A stretch of DNA of 64,000 nt, from contig CACVAX010000041.1 in assembly GCA_902727935.1 (NCBI GenBank), positions 1-64,000 of the forward strand, read 5' to 3'. This DNA comes from an uncultured Sulfurovum sp. (lineage in GTDB: Bacteria; Campylobacterota; Campylobacteria; Campylobacterales; Sulfurovaceae). Numbering within the stretch: the stretch's first letter is position 1; each line of letters starts with the position of its first letter. A program made the position numbers and the translations under genes. The notes beneath the pieces were generated by a model. The model had not been told where the DNA came from, did no database searches, and saw only the letters and a program-made list of their open reading frames with translations. Of this stretch, positions 33,141 through 42,245 are shown piece after piece.

Positions 33141-36100
33141 TTAATACTTGTTTAACATTAATAAAAGTCCAGCTACCCAAAGAATAAGTGGGAAGAGTAA
33201 AATGAAGACTATTTTAATATTCTTCCAAGATTTTGCTGCTAATAGGGTTAGTATAAATAATCCAATTACAGCAGGAATGACCCAGTCAGGCAGTGGCATT
33301 GGGGCACCAGCTGCGTAAGAGTGAAGTCCTGAAAGATAATAATTTACCCCAAAATAGGTCATAATAACCGTTGAGTAACCCCAAAGAGAAGCCACGTTGA
33401 AGGCAAATGGATTACTTAATTTTGGAATGAAACGCAAGTGTAAAATGGTGGCATAAATTAAAATGGTAACAGCAGCCCATGTTTCTTTAGAATCCCAACC
33501 CCAGTAACGACCCCAAGATTCATTTGCCCATACTCCTCCAAGGAAGTTACCAATGGTCATCAAGAATAAGCCCACAATAATACTCATTTCAGCAATGTTC
33601 GTAAGCTCTTTAATGGAACGGTCAATGTTTTCATTTTCACCACGTTTCATGATGTATAAAATGAGTACTACTAAAGAGACAATTGAACCTAGTCCTAAGA
33701 ATCCATCACCAGAAATAATGGTTGCCACATGAATCATTAACCAGTAAGATTTCAGTACAGGAACTAAGGTTGTAATCTCTGGATTAATAAAGTTCATGTG
33801 TGCTACACCCATGGTCACACCAGCAAGTAAAGCTGTTGCACCCAAGGCAAATGGAGATTTACGGGCAAAAATAAGTCCTGCTGCTACCGTTGATGCTGCA
33901 ATAAAGACAATGGACTCATAGGCATTTGACCAGGGTGCATGTCCTCCAACGTACCAACGCATCCCCATAGAGGCAACATGAATGGCAAAGCCTAAAACCA
34001 TAAGCCCCCATGATATCATCGCAATCCATTTTAAAGTTGGATTAGGCTTGATGATGTTAATAAATGCTGCCAAAAGTAAGATAATTCCTACCAAAAGATA
34101 GAGTGGAACTAATTTAGCAAAGAATCCTAATTTATTATATTGAATTTCAACACTGATTTCATTTTGAGAAAGCATAACAGCCACACCAAGTTTTTCTTGA
34201 TACATATTAATTAATTTCATGGCTTCATTAAATTTACTTACATCACCATTCTCTTCAATAAGTCCTGCTCCTTGAAATAGATAAACCGTCATCATTCGAA
34301 TCATTTCAGAATCTTTTTTAGGGAGTTTTGAAATGGCATCTTGAGGATTCATCCATTTGTTATTAATCTCATTAGGTACAGGATAAATTTGAAGTAATGT
34401 CCCTGTATATATCATATATGCAACATTTAAACGCTCATCTACTTTAACCAGCTCTTTGTCATAAAGGTTTTTGTCTAAAGGCTTTTTCCGTACAGAATCA
34501 TTCATTTGTTTGGTTAACTTATACTCTCCCTCTGTTGTAAAGAAGTCATAGAACTTTGCATAAGTAGCTCCCTCTGGAAGACCGAGTTCTTTGGCTATTC
34601 GTATATGTTCTACTTTAATCATTGGAATATTTTGATACTTTTTAGGGTTAACGGTCATTCCTAGCATCATTGCACTTGGTTCAACACCATAAATACTACT
34701 TTTTCCAGCCAACTTAGCAATAACTTCATGTGCCAAGGTATCTATGGGTTTCATTCGTCCACGGGTATCTTGGACAACAAGCCTTCCAAACTGACTTACT
34801 ACTTCATCGGGATAGACATTAATCATCTTCGTCAAATTGGCATCAAGTGTTGGTAATTTAGCAGCTTGAACAGGCGTTGAATATGACATAAAGAACATTA
34901 AGGCAATGGCTATTGAAGCACCTTTTATTTTTCCATTTTGAAGTTTTCTTGCACCTTTAAGTAATTTCTGAAAACGTCCATTTTTATCAAATAAGTTCCA
35001 AATCATTCCAAGTGTCAACAAAATATAGCCAATATAAGTAGGCCAAGTCCCTGGGTCATGGTTAACAGAAAGAATTGTTCCTTTTTCATCTTGGTCATAA
35101 GATGATTGGAAGAAACGGTAAGACCTATGGTCGAGTACATGGTTCATAAATATTTTGTATGGCATTCCATCAATTCCTTGTGAACGGTCTATTAGTTCAA
35201 CATCTGAAGAGTAAGCTGATGGACTCATCGAACCAGGATAACGCTCTAAATCAAAGTTAATTAGTTTAATAGAAAATGGAATAGCAATTCTTTGAACACC
35301 TAAGTACATTGAAATTTTTACACCTCCAACAGTAAGTGTATGAATTTTAGAAATATTGCCAGCATAGGAAAAAAGGTCAACAGTTTTTTCTTCGCCATCA
35401 ACATTGATGACAAAGGTAGCCATTTCTGGTTTACCACCCTGCGTTTTTAGGCTATTACTCACATATTTCACAATAGACTTTTCATGTATCTCTTTAAGTA
35501 CTATTGAGTTTCCTTCAAACTGATAGAGCATCTTAGTGCTAAAGTCATTCAGCCCTTTTGAAAGTTCTCCTTCTTTTTGTGTTAACATAGAAAGTGTTTT
35601 TATATCAAAAGCACTTTCTACTTGCAATGTTCCATCCCCTTTAGAGGTAAGACTTAAGAGAGGTTTTGTAGGATTACTAACTTGCTTGTTAAAGGCTAAA
35701 ATAAATTTCCCTGTATCATAAACATCACCATCGGTGATAAAAAGGGGTTTTCCTTGTCCTCCAGCTGCTACCATGAGTTCCAATACTTGTTTACCGTTAA
35801 TGCTATCAGGCATGGCTACTTTTGTTGCTGTTGGTAAGTAATTGACTAGCTTTATAGAGACTTCTTTGCCATTAACATCCCAGTTTTCAGACCAAGAGTT
35901 ACTGCTCATGGAAGAGAAGAGAATGGGTTCTTGATAGTCAATACTATTTTCGCCATTTTCTACATGGACTTTTAAAACTTTTTCAGCAGAAATCATACTC
36001 GAAGAGATAGCACCTTCACGAATATGCATGACTCCTTCATATCCTATATAACGGGTTATCATTGCCCCAATAGCAATGACTAAAAAGGCTGTATGAAAAA

Positions 36101-36326
36101 TAAAGACAGAAGGTTTAGATTTATAACTTTTATACTTCATCATATTATAGAGTAAGAGTAATATAAAATAGAGTAAGAAAAATTCAAACCATTGTGCATT
36201 GTAGATGAGTGCTCTGGCTGTTTGCGTACCATAATCGTTTTCGATAAACGTGGCACCTCCAACAATAGCCCCAAAAAGAAAGAGTATCAAAACGGCTATT
36301 TTTACTGAAAAGATGTGCTTTAACAT
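33141..36326 (-). CDS. ccsBA: Fused CcsBA cytochrome c synthase
   Basis: System II cytochrome c maturation: exports haem and attaches it to CxxCH motifs in the periplasm. The single 1061-residue chain has a CcsB/ResB-like N-terminal half with helices near 12-35, 45-65 and 75-95, a large periplasmic region, and a CcsA/ResC-like C-terminal half with at least eight helices and the haem-handling tryptophan motif WGRYWGWDSKETWA near residue 957. Fusion of both parts is typical of Helicobacter, Campylobacter and relatives. The ATG at 36326 follows AGGA and begins the first helix; the track start at 36362 adds 12 residues without a site. It serves the cytochrome at 2723. Confidence 0.93.
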   Translation of the reverse strand: MLKHIFSVKIAVLILFLFGAIVGGATFIENDYGTQTARALIYNAQWFEFFLLYFILLLLYNMMKYKSYKSKPSVFIFHTAFLVIAIGAMITRYIGYEGVMHIREGAISSSMISAEKVLKVHVENGENSIDYQEPILFSSMSSNSWSENWDVNGKEVSIKLVNYLPTATKVAMPDSINGKQVLELMVAAGGQGKPLFITDGDVYDTGKFILAFNKQVSNPTKPLLSLTSKGDGTLQVESAFDIKTLSMLTQKEGELSKGLNDFSTKMLYQFEGNSIVLKEIHEKSIVKYVSNSLKTQGGKPEMATFVINVDGEEKTVDLFSYAGNISKIHTLTVGGVKISMYLGVQRIAIPFSIKLINFDLERYPGSMSPSAYSSDVELIDRSQGIDGMPYKIFMNHVLDHRSYRFFQSSYDQDEKGTILSVNHDPGTWPTYIGYILLTLGMIWNLFDKNGRFQKLLKGARKLQNGKIKGASIAIALMFFMSYSTPVQAAKLPTLDANLTKMINVYPDEVVSQFGRLVVQDTRGRMKPIDTLAHEVIAKLAGKSSIYGVEPSAMMLGMTVNPKKYQNIPMIKVEHIRIAKELGLPEGATYAKFYDFFTTEGEYKLTKQMNDSVRKKPLDKNLYDKELVKVDERLNVAYMIYTGTLLQIYPVPNEINNKWMNPQDAISKLPKKDSEMIRMMTVYLFQGAGLIEENGDVSKFNEAMKLINMYQEKLGVAVMLSQNEISVEIQYNKLGFFAKLVPLYLLVGIILLLAAFINIIKPNPTLKWIAMISWGLMVLGFAIHVASMGMRWYVGGHAPWSNAYESIVFIAASTVAAGLIFARKSPFALGATALLAGVTMGVAHMNFINPEITTLVPVLKSYWLMIHVATIISGDGFLGLGSIVSLVVLILYIMKRGENENIDRSIKELTNIAEMSIIVGLFLMTIGNFLGGVWANESWGRYWGWDSKETWAAVTILIYATILHLRFIPKLSNPFAFNVASLWGYSTVIMTYFGVNYYLSGLHSYAAGAPMPLPDWVIPAVIGLFILTLLAAKSWKNIKIVFILLFPLILWVAGLLLMLNKY

Positions 36327-36555
36327 AGTTATCCTAATTAATATAATTGCTGATTGTAGCAAAAGTTCGTTAAGTGAACGTTATGATTGAACATAAATGT
36401 GATTTTTTTATTAGAAAAGAGCTGAGGCTAGGAGACAGATATTAATATATTTTATAGCTTTTATTCTTTTTATGCGTATATTTTAAAATATACAAGTTTA
36501 TATCAAGTATATTAAATATAAAATATTATAAAAAAACATAAAGTGTGAATATACT

Positions 36556-37182
36556 ATGGATAAATTACAAAAAGACGGCTACTCAAAATTTATGAAACAA
36601 TACTTTAAAGAGAATAAAGAACTTTTTTCTAATCTTTCAAAAAGTCAAAAACCAGAAACAATGATACTTACTTGCAGTGACAGTCGCATTGATCCAGCTC
36701 TGTTATTAGATGCCCATCCAGGAGAGCTGTTTATCATCAGAAACATTGGAAATATTGCACCTCCTTACTTTCCTGCTAAAGGGTCGACACAAGCTTCCAT
36801 AGAGTACGCTGTTAATGTACTTCATATTAAAAGAATTGTTATATTAGGTCATAGTAACTGTGGGGCATGTGCCTACATGTACCATAAAGCCAAAGAGGGT
36901 GAAACAAAACTAGACCATGTAGACCAATGGTTAAATTACATCACTCCTGCAAAAGGTGCATCTATGTTAGAAGTACATGCCAATAAAAATAAAAATATTT
37001 TTGAATTAACAGAAAAACATAATATCATTGTCTCTCTTCAACGACTGATGGAATACCCTTACATCCAAGATAATTTAATTCATGATAACATTGAACTAGA
37101 AGGTTGGTGGTACGACATAGGTTCAGGTGCTGTAGAAATCTATAATTTCAATACACGACACTTTGATGCTGTCATACAATAG
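36556..37182 (+). CDS. Beta-class carbonic anhydrase
   Basis: Interconverts carbon dioxide and bicarbonate in the cytoplasm. Zinc ligands are Cys in LTCSDSRIDP near residue 40 and His-Cys in GHSNCGACAYM near residues 97-100; the Asp-Arg pair of CSDSR gates the site. Length (208) is normal for the family. No signal peptide. In an autotrophic relative it would supply inorganic carbon. It stands alone; the 190-base spacer to ccsBA is AT-rich, with a short GTTC/GAAC hairpin after which I see no more. Confidence 0.93.
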   Translation: MDKLQKDGYSKFMKQYFKENKELFSNLSKSQKPETMILTCSDSRIDPALLLDAHPGELFIIRNIGNIAPPYFPAKGSTQASIEYAVNVLHIKRIVILGHSNCGACAYMYHKAKEGETKLDHVDQWLNYITPAKGASMLEVHANKNKNIFELTEKHNIIVSLQRLMEYPYIQDNLIHDNIELEGWWYDIGSGAVEIYNFNTRHFDAVIQ

Positions 37183-37280
37183 TAATAATTTTTAACTTCA
37201 TAAAACTATAAATATTTTTTACTTCCTAATTAATCGCTATAACCATCAACTACTTTGAGATGCATGACCAAAATTTTTAT

Positions 37281-37289
37281 GGGGGGGGG
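37281..37289 (+). repeat. Nine-G homopolymer tract
   Basis: A run of nine G in a spacer that is otherwise strongly AT-rich, about 65 bases past the NACHT gene stop and 98 bases after the carbonic anhydrase gene. Tracts like this are the usual slippage sites of phase-variable loci in Campylobacter and Helicobacter. Only a five-codon reading frame runs over it here. Confidence 0.9.
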
Positions 37290-37353
37290 TTAATTATTTC
37301 TTAATTATAGTAACTACTCTTTTAGGAGTATTATATACTTTTCAAGATTTATT

Positions 37354-40300
37354 TTAATCTAGGGGTAATCCCAATTTTTCTTTTATTCTTTTTATATCTT
37401 TTAATTTAGCATTTCTTTTAAGTCTTATTTCTTTAGTTTTATTTTTATAAATGGTATAAAATTTATTATTCTTTATGTAAAGAGGTGATTTATTATTAAA
37501 GGTATTTTTAATAATATTTTCTATTTCATCTTCATTATTTTTACGAAAAAAAATCTTTTTAAATAAACTAGTATTATTATTTATTTGTTTAAGTTTTAGA
37601 GAATCTAATACTACGTTTAAAGCATCTATGTGTATATCTACATCATTAAAAGTATTTATTTTTATATTATTTTTATTCTTTCGTTGGTATTTTATATACT
37701 TAAGAAGTATTAGGATTTTAGTATCTTTTTTTTTACCTTTGTAGTAAATTATATTTTTAAAATTTTCAATAACTTGCTCATTAAAAGCATCCAAGATTTT
37801 TATTATATTTATTTTATCTTTATGACTTTCATCATTATTATTTTTAATAATATGAGCTAAAATCACAATTACATCTTTTTTTAAATTTTTATTAGAAATA
37901 TCACTTTTAATTATATCAATCATGATTTCTGTAAACTTTTTACTATTAACATAATAAAGTGCCTCACTTACTTCTACTTTATTTGAATAATCAACTTTTG
38001 TATTTTGTAATAAATTAATGAGAGTAGTAAGTACGATATCATGATTAATATTAATTAAGCAAATTATTTTTATTAGTTCTAATATATATTCATTTTTTTT
38101 CTTTTCTTCTGCACCTTGTATAACCTCTAACCAATTTATAATAATGATTAAAAAATCATTATTATCTTTATCTATGGAGACTAATAATTTTGCAACCTCT
38201 AATTTATTCTCAAAATTGAGTCTCTCATCTTTTAAAAAAATTAAAAGAATTTTAATAAATTTTTTATGCTTTTTTCCAATAAAACTTGAGTCTATTACTA
38301 TTCTTAATCTTACAAGTATTTTTATACTTTCTTTTTCCATTAGTGATAATAAAAAATTAATAAATTCTTTATTGTTTTTTATTTTAGGTATTTTTTTTCC
38401 AATTTCAATTTTTGCCAATGTGTCAATAGTTTGATTTTTAATTAAATCTCTTACATCTAATTTCAAAATAATCCTATAAACTGGACTTAGCACTCTACTT
38501 ATTTGTATATCAGTAGAGCTTTCTTCCATTAAATTTTTAATAAATGTTATATATAAAGAGTTATATTTTTTGATTGAGACTAAAATTTTAGCCATATGAA
38601 CTCTCTCCTCAATGATGTAATCCTTATTTTGTATTAAATTTACTAAAATCTCTACAAATTTGTCATCATCTATATTTATAGACTTTAATACTTTAAATAT
38701 AACAGTCCTTACACTTATTGGCATAGTCTTCTTTTGTATTAATTTTATTAATAAAGTAGCTATTTCATTTTTATCTCTATTAATTTGAACCAATATTCCA
38801 ATTCCTCTTAATTTAGCATGATTAGTACTTAACTTATCATTTATTATTGACAATAAGGTATTCGTAATCTTTTTGTTATTTTTAAGAAAAAATAATTGCA
38901 TAATTTCTTTTTTTTCTAAGGGCTTAAATGTATTATTCATAATAAAACTTATGAGAAAATTAATGGTTGTATTATTTATAAGATGTTCTACCGTATGTAA
39001 TTTTTTTAATAAAAAGATATAATTTTTTTCATTCTCTAATACAAATGCTAACCAACAACTTAAATTATGATTAATAGCTAAGATCCTTTTTTCTATTAAG
39101 TTTTTATGTTGCATATTACTTATTAAATTTAAAATTAATAAAAACTCATAAAATCCACCTAAGTCTCTAGGTTCGCTCTTGATTTCTTCAAGTAACCATT
39201 CCTTATCCTGAATCAACCCACCCAAAAACATAAAAAAGAACTCCATATAAGGATAAAATTTATACTCTCGAATAACCTCACTTATCTCTTTTTTAGATAG
39301 CTTTGACACGTATAAAGCAGAAAAGTACTCTTGAAAGGTTAAGTGAGGAAACTCATAGTTATTCATTAGTGGATTTCGATGTTTTCTATCACTTTTTAAA
39401 AATCCTGTTTTTAGTACATAGTCAACAAAAAACTCTTTTTTCTCTTTGATAATACTTTTACCTAAAACGATATCTCGGTTTTTTAGTCCGTCAAATGCTA
39501 CTTTTCCTAAATAGTCAAATATTTCATCTTCTCTCTCTTGAAGATAAGTTGTATGGTTGGTTTCACTGTACTCTGAAAAGCTATACTTTATCACTTCATG
39601 ATAAAGCTCCGTCATAGTCATAGGAGAAATAATTAATTGATTATTTTTAGCTTTTTTTCTCCAAATTGAACAAATGATTTCCAATATTAAAGGAATATAG
39701 GCAATGTGCCTAATATTGATGTTTTGTTTCAAAAAAGTTTGTAGATTATTTTTATTGCTCTGCTCTTCAAAAAAATTATCTATATAGGCTGTTACATTCT
39801 CATCAGTAAATCCAATCGTTTCAAAAACTTCATTTACATCAAAATCACTTCTTCTACTCTGATAAGGTCGTGAAGTTATGATATAGTTTTGAAGATTATA
39901 CTTTTTTATCGTATTATGTAGTAGAAAGGTATCTGAAAGCTCATCATACCCATCAAACAAAAAAAGCGTCTTGAATGGGTTTATATCTATTCTTTTATGC
40001 TTGTATCTTTCTTGAAAATAGAGCTTTTTAAGAATGCTCTCTAACTCATCCTTTTTCCACTCTCTTAGTGCAATATAGAAAATATTTTGAAACTCACAAT
40101 AAAGCTCTCCTTTTGCCCATCTATAAGCGATATATTTACACAAAGTAGTCTTCCCAATACCTGCTTTTCCATAGATAAGGGCTTTGGAAGAGTTGAGTTT
40201 AGATGATTTTTGTATTAACTCCTCTATGGCTATTGGTTCTTTTGGTTTATATATCTCTTCATAAGAGTTTATGATTTTATCTCGGTCTAAAAATTTTGCT

Positions 40301-40482
40301 TTGTCTTTTATATCCTCTTCTTTTTCTTCTTTGATAATGGCAAGATTGACATAAATATCATCTATTTGCTTTTTGTCATCTTCGATTAATAGTGAGATAG
40401 TTTTAAAATGGTTTAGATAATACTTAGTACATAACTCTTTAAGTTCTTTTGCCCCTATTTTGAGGTTTATTGGTTTGGGTAG
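37354..40482 (-). CDS. NACHT NTPase with HEAT-like repeats, no canonical start
   Basis: A STAND-type ATPase of the bacterial NLR-like group, many of which act in phage defence. The track start (TTG, 40143) falls inside the P-loop; the frame continues upstream and gives ALIYGKAGIGKTTLCKY, the true Walker A, preceded by SYEEIYKPKEPIAIEELIQK. Walker B is FLFDGYDELSD and sensor 1 NYIITSRPYQS. The last 600 residues contain repeated pairs of helices about 40 apart (ILVNLIQNKDYIIEERVHMA, TTLINLLQNTKVDYSNKVEV), a HEAT-like sensor array. From 40482 to 40143 there is no ATG, GTG or TTG, so it needs a -1 frameshift from the preceding ORF, an ATA start, or is broken. Strongly AT-rich. Confidence 0.8.
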   Translation of the reverse strand, partial: LPKPINLKIGAKELKELCTKYYLNHFKTISLLIEDDKKQIDDIYVNLAIIKEEKEEDIKDKAKFLDRDKIINSYEEIYKPKEPIAIEELIQKSSKLNSSKALIYGKAGIGKTTLCKYIAYRWAKGELYCEFQNIFYIALREWKKDELESILKKLYFQERYKHKRIDINPFKTLFLFDGYDELSDTFLLHNTIKKYNLQNYIITSRPYQSRRSDFDVNEVFETIGFTDENVTAYIDNFFEEQSNKNNLQTFLKQNINIRHIAYIPLILEIICSIWRKKAKNNQLIISPMTMTELYHEVIKYSFSEYSETNHTTYLQEREDEIFDYLGKVAFDGLKNRDIVLGKSIIKEKKEFFVDYVLKTGFLKSDRKHRNPLMNNYEFPHLTFQEYFSALYVSKLSKKEISEVIREYKFYPYMEFFFMFLGGLIQDKEWLLEEIKSEPRDLGGFYEFLLILNLISNMQHKNLIEKRILAINHNLSCWLAFVLENEKNYIFLLKKLHTVEHLINNTTINFLISFIMNNTFKPLEKKEIMQLFFLKNNKKITNTLLSIINDKLSTNHAKLRGIGILVQINRDKNEIATLLIKLIQKKTMPISVRTVIFKVLKSINIDDDKFVEILVNLIQNKDYIIEERVHMAKILVSIKKYNSLYITFIKNLMEESSTDIQISRVLSPVYRIILKLDVRDLIKNQTIDTLAKIEIGKKIPKIKNNKEFINFLLSLMEKESIKILVRLRIVIDSSFIGKKHKKFIKILLIFLKDERLNFENKLEVAKLLVSIDKDNNDFLIIIINWLEVIQGAEEKKKNEYILELIKIICLININHDIVLTTLINLLQNTKVDYSNKVEVSEALYYVNSKKFTEIMIDIIKSDISNKNLKKDVIVILAHIIKNNNDESHKDKINIIKILDAFNEQVIENFKNIIYYKGKKKDTKILILLKYIKYQRKNKNNIKINTFNDVDIHIDALNVVLDSLKLKQINNNTSLFKKIFFRKNNEDEIENIIKNTFNNKSPLYIKNNKFYTIYKNKTKEIRLKRNAKLKDIKRIKEKLGLPLD

Positions 40483-40838
40483 TTATGCACATTTCCAAAA
40501 TTATTATTGATTACTCCACCTTCATTATGTTGATGTTGGATACCTTGAATTGTACCATTGTTAATATATTTAGTTTTTTTAATATATTCTTGAAAAACTT
40601 CTTTCTTCTCTTCTTCACTTTTCATTTGTTTTATGTCATCAGGGGTGTTAATAATTGTAGCTTCAATAATATCTGTTATTTCCTCTATTTCTTCATTAGA
40701 TACATCTTCTAATTGTTCCAAAGCATTTACTTGTTTAGCAATATAAACACGTAGTACAAAATCCTTGGCACTCTCCATATAGGAAGTAAAAGCTTCCCAA
40801 AGTATTTTATGTAAAATTGAATCTGGTATTTCTATCAT
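40467..40838 (-). CDS. Small ORF upstream of, and probably fused to, the NACHT protein
   Basis: A 123-residue acidic protein with AGGA before its ATG. Residues 1-85 are helical (SILHKILWEAFTSYMESAKD, SNEEIEEITDIIEATI); the end is Asn- and Gly-rich (GTIQGIQHQHNEGGVINNNF), like linkers that precede the NTPase domain in several NLR-like proteins. The stop TAA lies at 40469-40467. Just before it the codons TAC CCA AAC contain C-CCA-AAC, a canonical -1 slippery heptamer in the correct phase; a slip there continues as PINLKIGAKELK into the NACHT frame, for a product of about 1161 residues. As a separate protein its role is unknown. Confidence 0.7.
   Translation of the reverse strand: MIEIPDSILHKILWEAFTSYMESAKDFVLRVYIAKQVNALEQLEDVSNEEIEEITDIIEATIINTPDDIKQMKSEEEKKEVFQEYIKKTKYINNGTIQGIQHQHNEGGVINNNFGNVHNYPNQ
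40473..40479 (-). promoter_or_regulatory. Candidate -1 ribosomal frameshift heptamer CCCAAAC
   Basis: Fits X-XXY-YYZ in the zero frame of the 123-residue ORF. A slip by one base enters the open NACHT frame two codons before the zero-frame stop. Eight bases further on, CCTC and GGGG could form only a weak hairpin. Confidence 0.5.
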
Positions 40839-40916
40839 GTTGTTCCTATTAATATCATTTTGTATTTATTTTATCGAATAACTTTAAAATAAAGCTAATA
40901 AAAAGCATTAAAATCT

Positions 40917-42008
40917 CTAATTATTCTTCAACCATTTCTGTTTCAACTCTTCATGAAAACTATTTTCTAAGCCATTGGCTTCACGTAGTTTTAATAATGC
41001 TCTGTCTGCACGTTCCTTGAGTTCACTTCTTGTTGGAAAGACAATTCCATAGTTTTGAGGGTTAAAGGTAAACGGTGCAACGGTGAGTACTTTTTTCTTT
41101 TCTTTTTTATTGTATTGATTAGCAAGGTAGACAAGTCTAGGTCCATCATGAACTAAGGCATCGACACTTCCTTTTCTTAGAAGTGCCATACCTTCTTCTA
41201 AGGTTTTGACAGGAATAACATTCGCACCAATTTTTTCGACGTATTGACGAGGAGCATCGGTTGCTACAGCTGCTACATATTTACCTGCTAAATCTTTTTC
41301 TGAACGAATTGAACCACCAATGGCTTGTGCTGTCAGCGCAGAAGTTACAATGGCTGTTAAGATACTCACGGCTAAGATTCCCACAATGTGCCACATAAGA
41401 TCAATGGTTCTAGCCAAACCTTTACTTGGAGGAGTCTCCCACGTAATTAACATGGTGATTCCCCACCAAAAAGCATCAATAATACCTGTTGTATAGTTTT
41501 TAGAAAAGAGTTCAGAATTTTCATCTTTTTTATCCACAAACCAACGTAAGTGCATGGTAATAAAAAGAAAAAGTAAGAACATAAGAACCGATTGTGTTGT
41601 CATCATTTTAGAAATTTCTTTTCCCATGAGTTCTAAGACAGAGGCTGATGATTTTTCGGCATCGACCATAACTTGTAAGCCAAGTTCATACATGGAGTTT
41701 GAAAAGTCGATGTCAGCTTCTCTAGCAGAGGTAATAGTGACAGCTGAAATTGAAGCATCCACTTCTTTGTCTTTTGTGGCTTTAATGAGTTCATTAACCG
41801 AATCAAAGTAGACCCATTGGGTTTTTACATTGAGTTCTGAAGCAATTTTATTCCATAGGTCAATACTAAAACCGATGGGTTTACGATTTTCTACACTAAT
41901 GTTTTGGTCGTACATAACCCATGGTTCAGAGGGTTTAATTCCAATTTTTAAGGTTTCACTTTGTCCATAGAGTGAAAGAAGCATGATAAGCGACAATATT
42001 TTTTTCAT
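40917..42008 (-). CDS. GluR0-like ligand-gated ion channel (periplasmic-binding fold plus pore)
   Basis: A 363-residue exported protein with the layout of prokaryotic ionotropic glutamate receptors: signal peptide (1-17), first half of an amino-acid binding domain (20-130), membrane helix near 136-157, re-entrant pore segment DAFWWGITMLITWETPPSKG near 178-197, second helix near 202-228, then the second half of the binding domain (230-345). Instead of the potassium filter TVGYGD, the pore reads TWETPPS, so selectivity is unknown. An ordinary ABC binding protein would not have three membrane segments in the middle. Monocistronic; the ligand is possibly an amino acid. Confidence 0.8.
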   Translation of the reverse strand: MKKILSLIMLLSLYGQSETLKIGIKPSEPWVMYDQNISVENRKPIGFSIDLWNKIASELNVKTQWVYFDSVNELIKATKDKEVDASISAVTITSAREADIDFSNSMYELGLQVMVDAEKSSASVLELMGKEISKMMTTQSVLMFLLFLFITMHLRWFVDKKDENSELFSKNYTTGIIDAFWWGITMLITWETPPSKGLARTIDLMWHIVGILAVSILTAIVTSALTAQAIGGSIRSEKDLAGKYVAAVATDAPRQYVEKIGANVIPVKTLEEGMALLRKGSVDALVHDGPRLVYLANQYNKKEKKKVLTVAPFTFNPQNYGIVFPTRSELKERADRALLKLREANGLENSFHEELKQKWLKNN

Positions 42009-42158
42009 AGTTAATCCTGAGGTATTTTAGGGAAAGAATTATACTTTTGCATGTCAAGAAAAAGAAGTAAAAAAGAAAATCTCGCATAAATAGTGTTTTA
42101 TGTACCAAGTCTGTGTGATTAGGTAACATAGCATCTTTTCTTTTGGCTTTTTATACTT

Positions 42159-42164
42159 TATAAT
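42159..42164 (+). promoter_or_regulatory. Predicted -10 box for the 42246 operon
   Basis: TATAAT about 80 bases upstream of the first ATG of the three-gene unit (hypothetical, response regulator, kinase). The 237-base spacer otherwise shows only AT-rich sequence. Confidence 0.4.
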
Positions 42165-42245
42165 TTAGTAGTCGTTTACTGGGATGAAGTAGCTACTAAG
42201 GCACATTTAACTATCATTGACGCTAAAAAAATTTAAGGTAAGAAA

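Noticed and set aside
37279-37293. ATG followed by the G9 tract as a phase-variable coding start
   Set aside because: The frame stops after a few codons, and the other two frames show no long ORF after the tract.
40141-40143. TTG start of the NACHT gene as in the ORF track
   Set aside because: It lies inside the Walker A motif (GKAGIGKTT-L), so the product would lack its P-loop.
41554-41811. Plus-strand ORF inside the GluR0-like gene
   Set aside because: Antisense shadow of a gene with clear domain structure.
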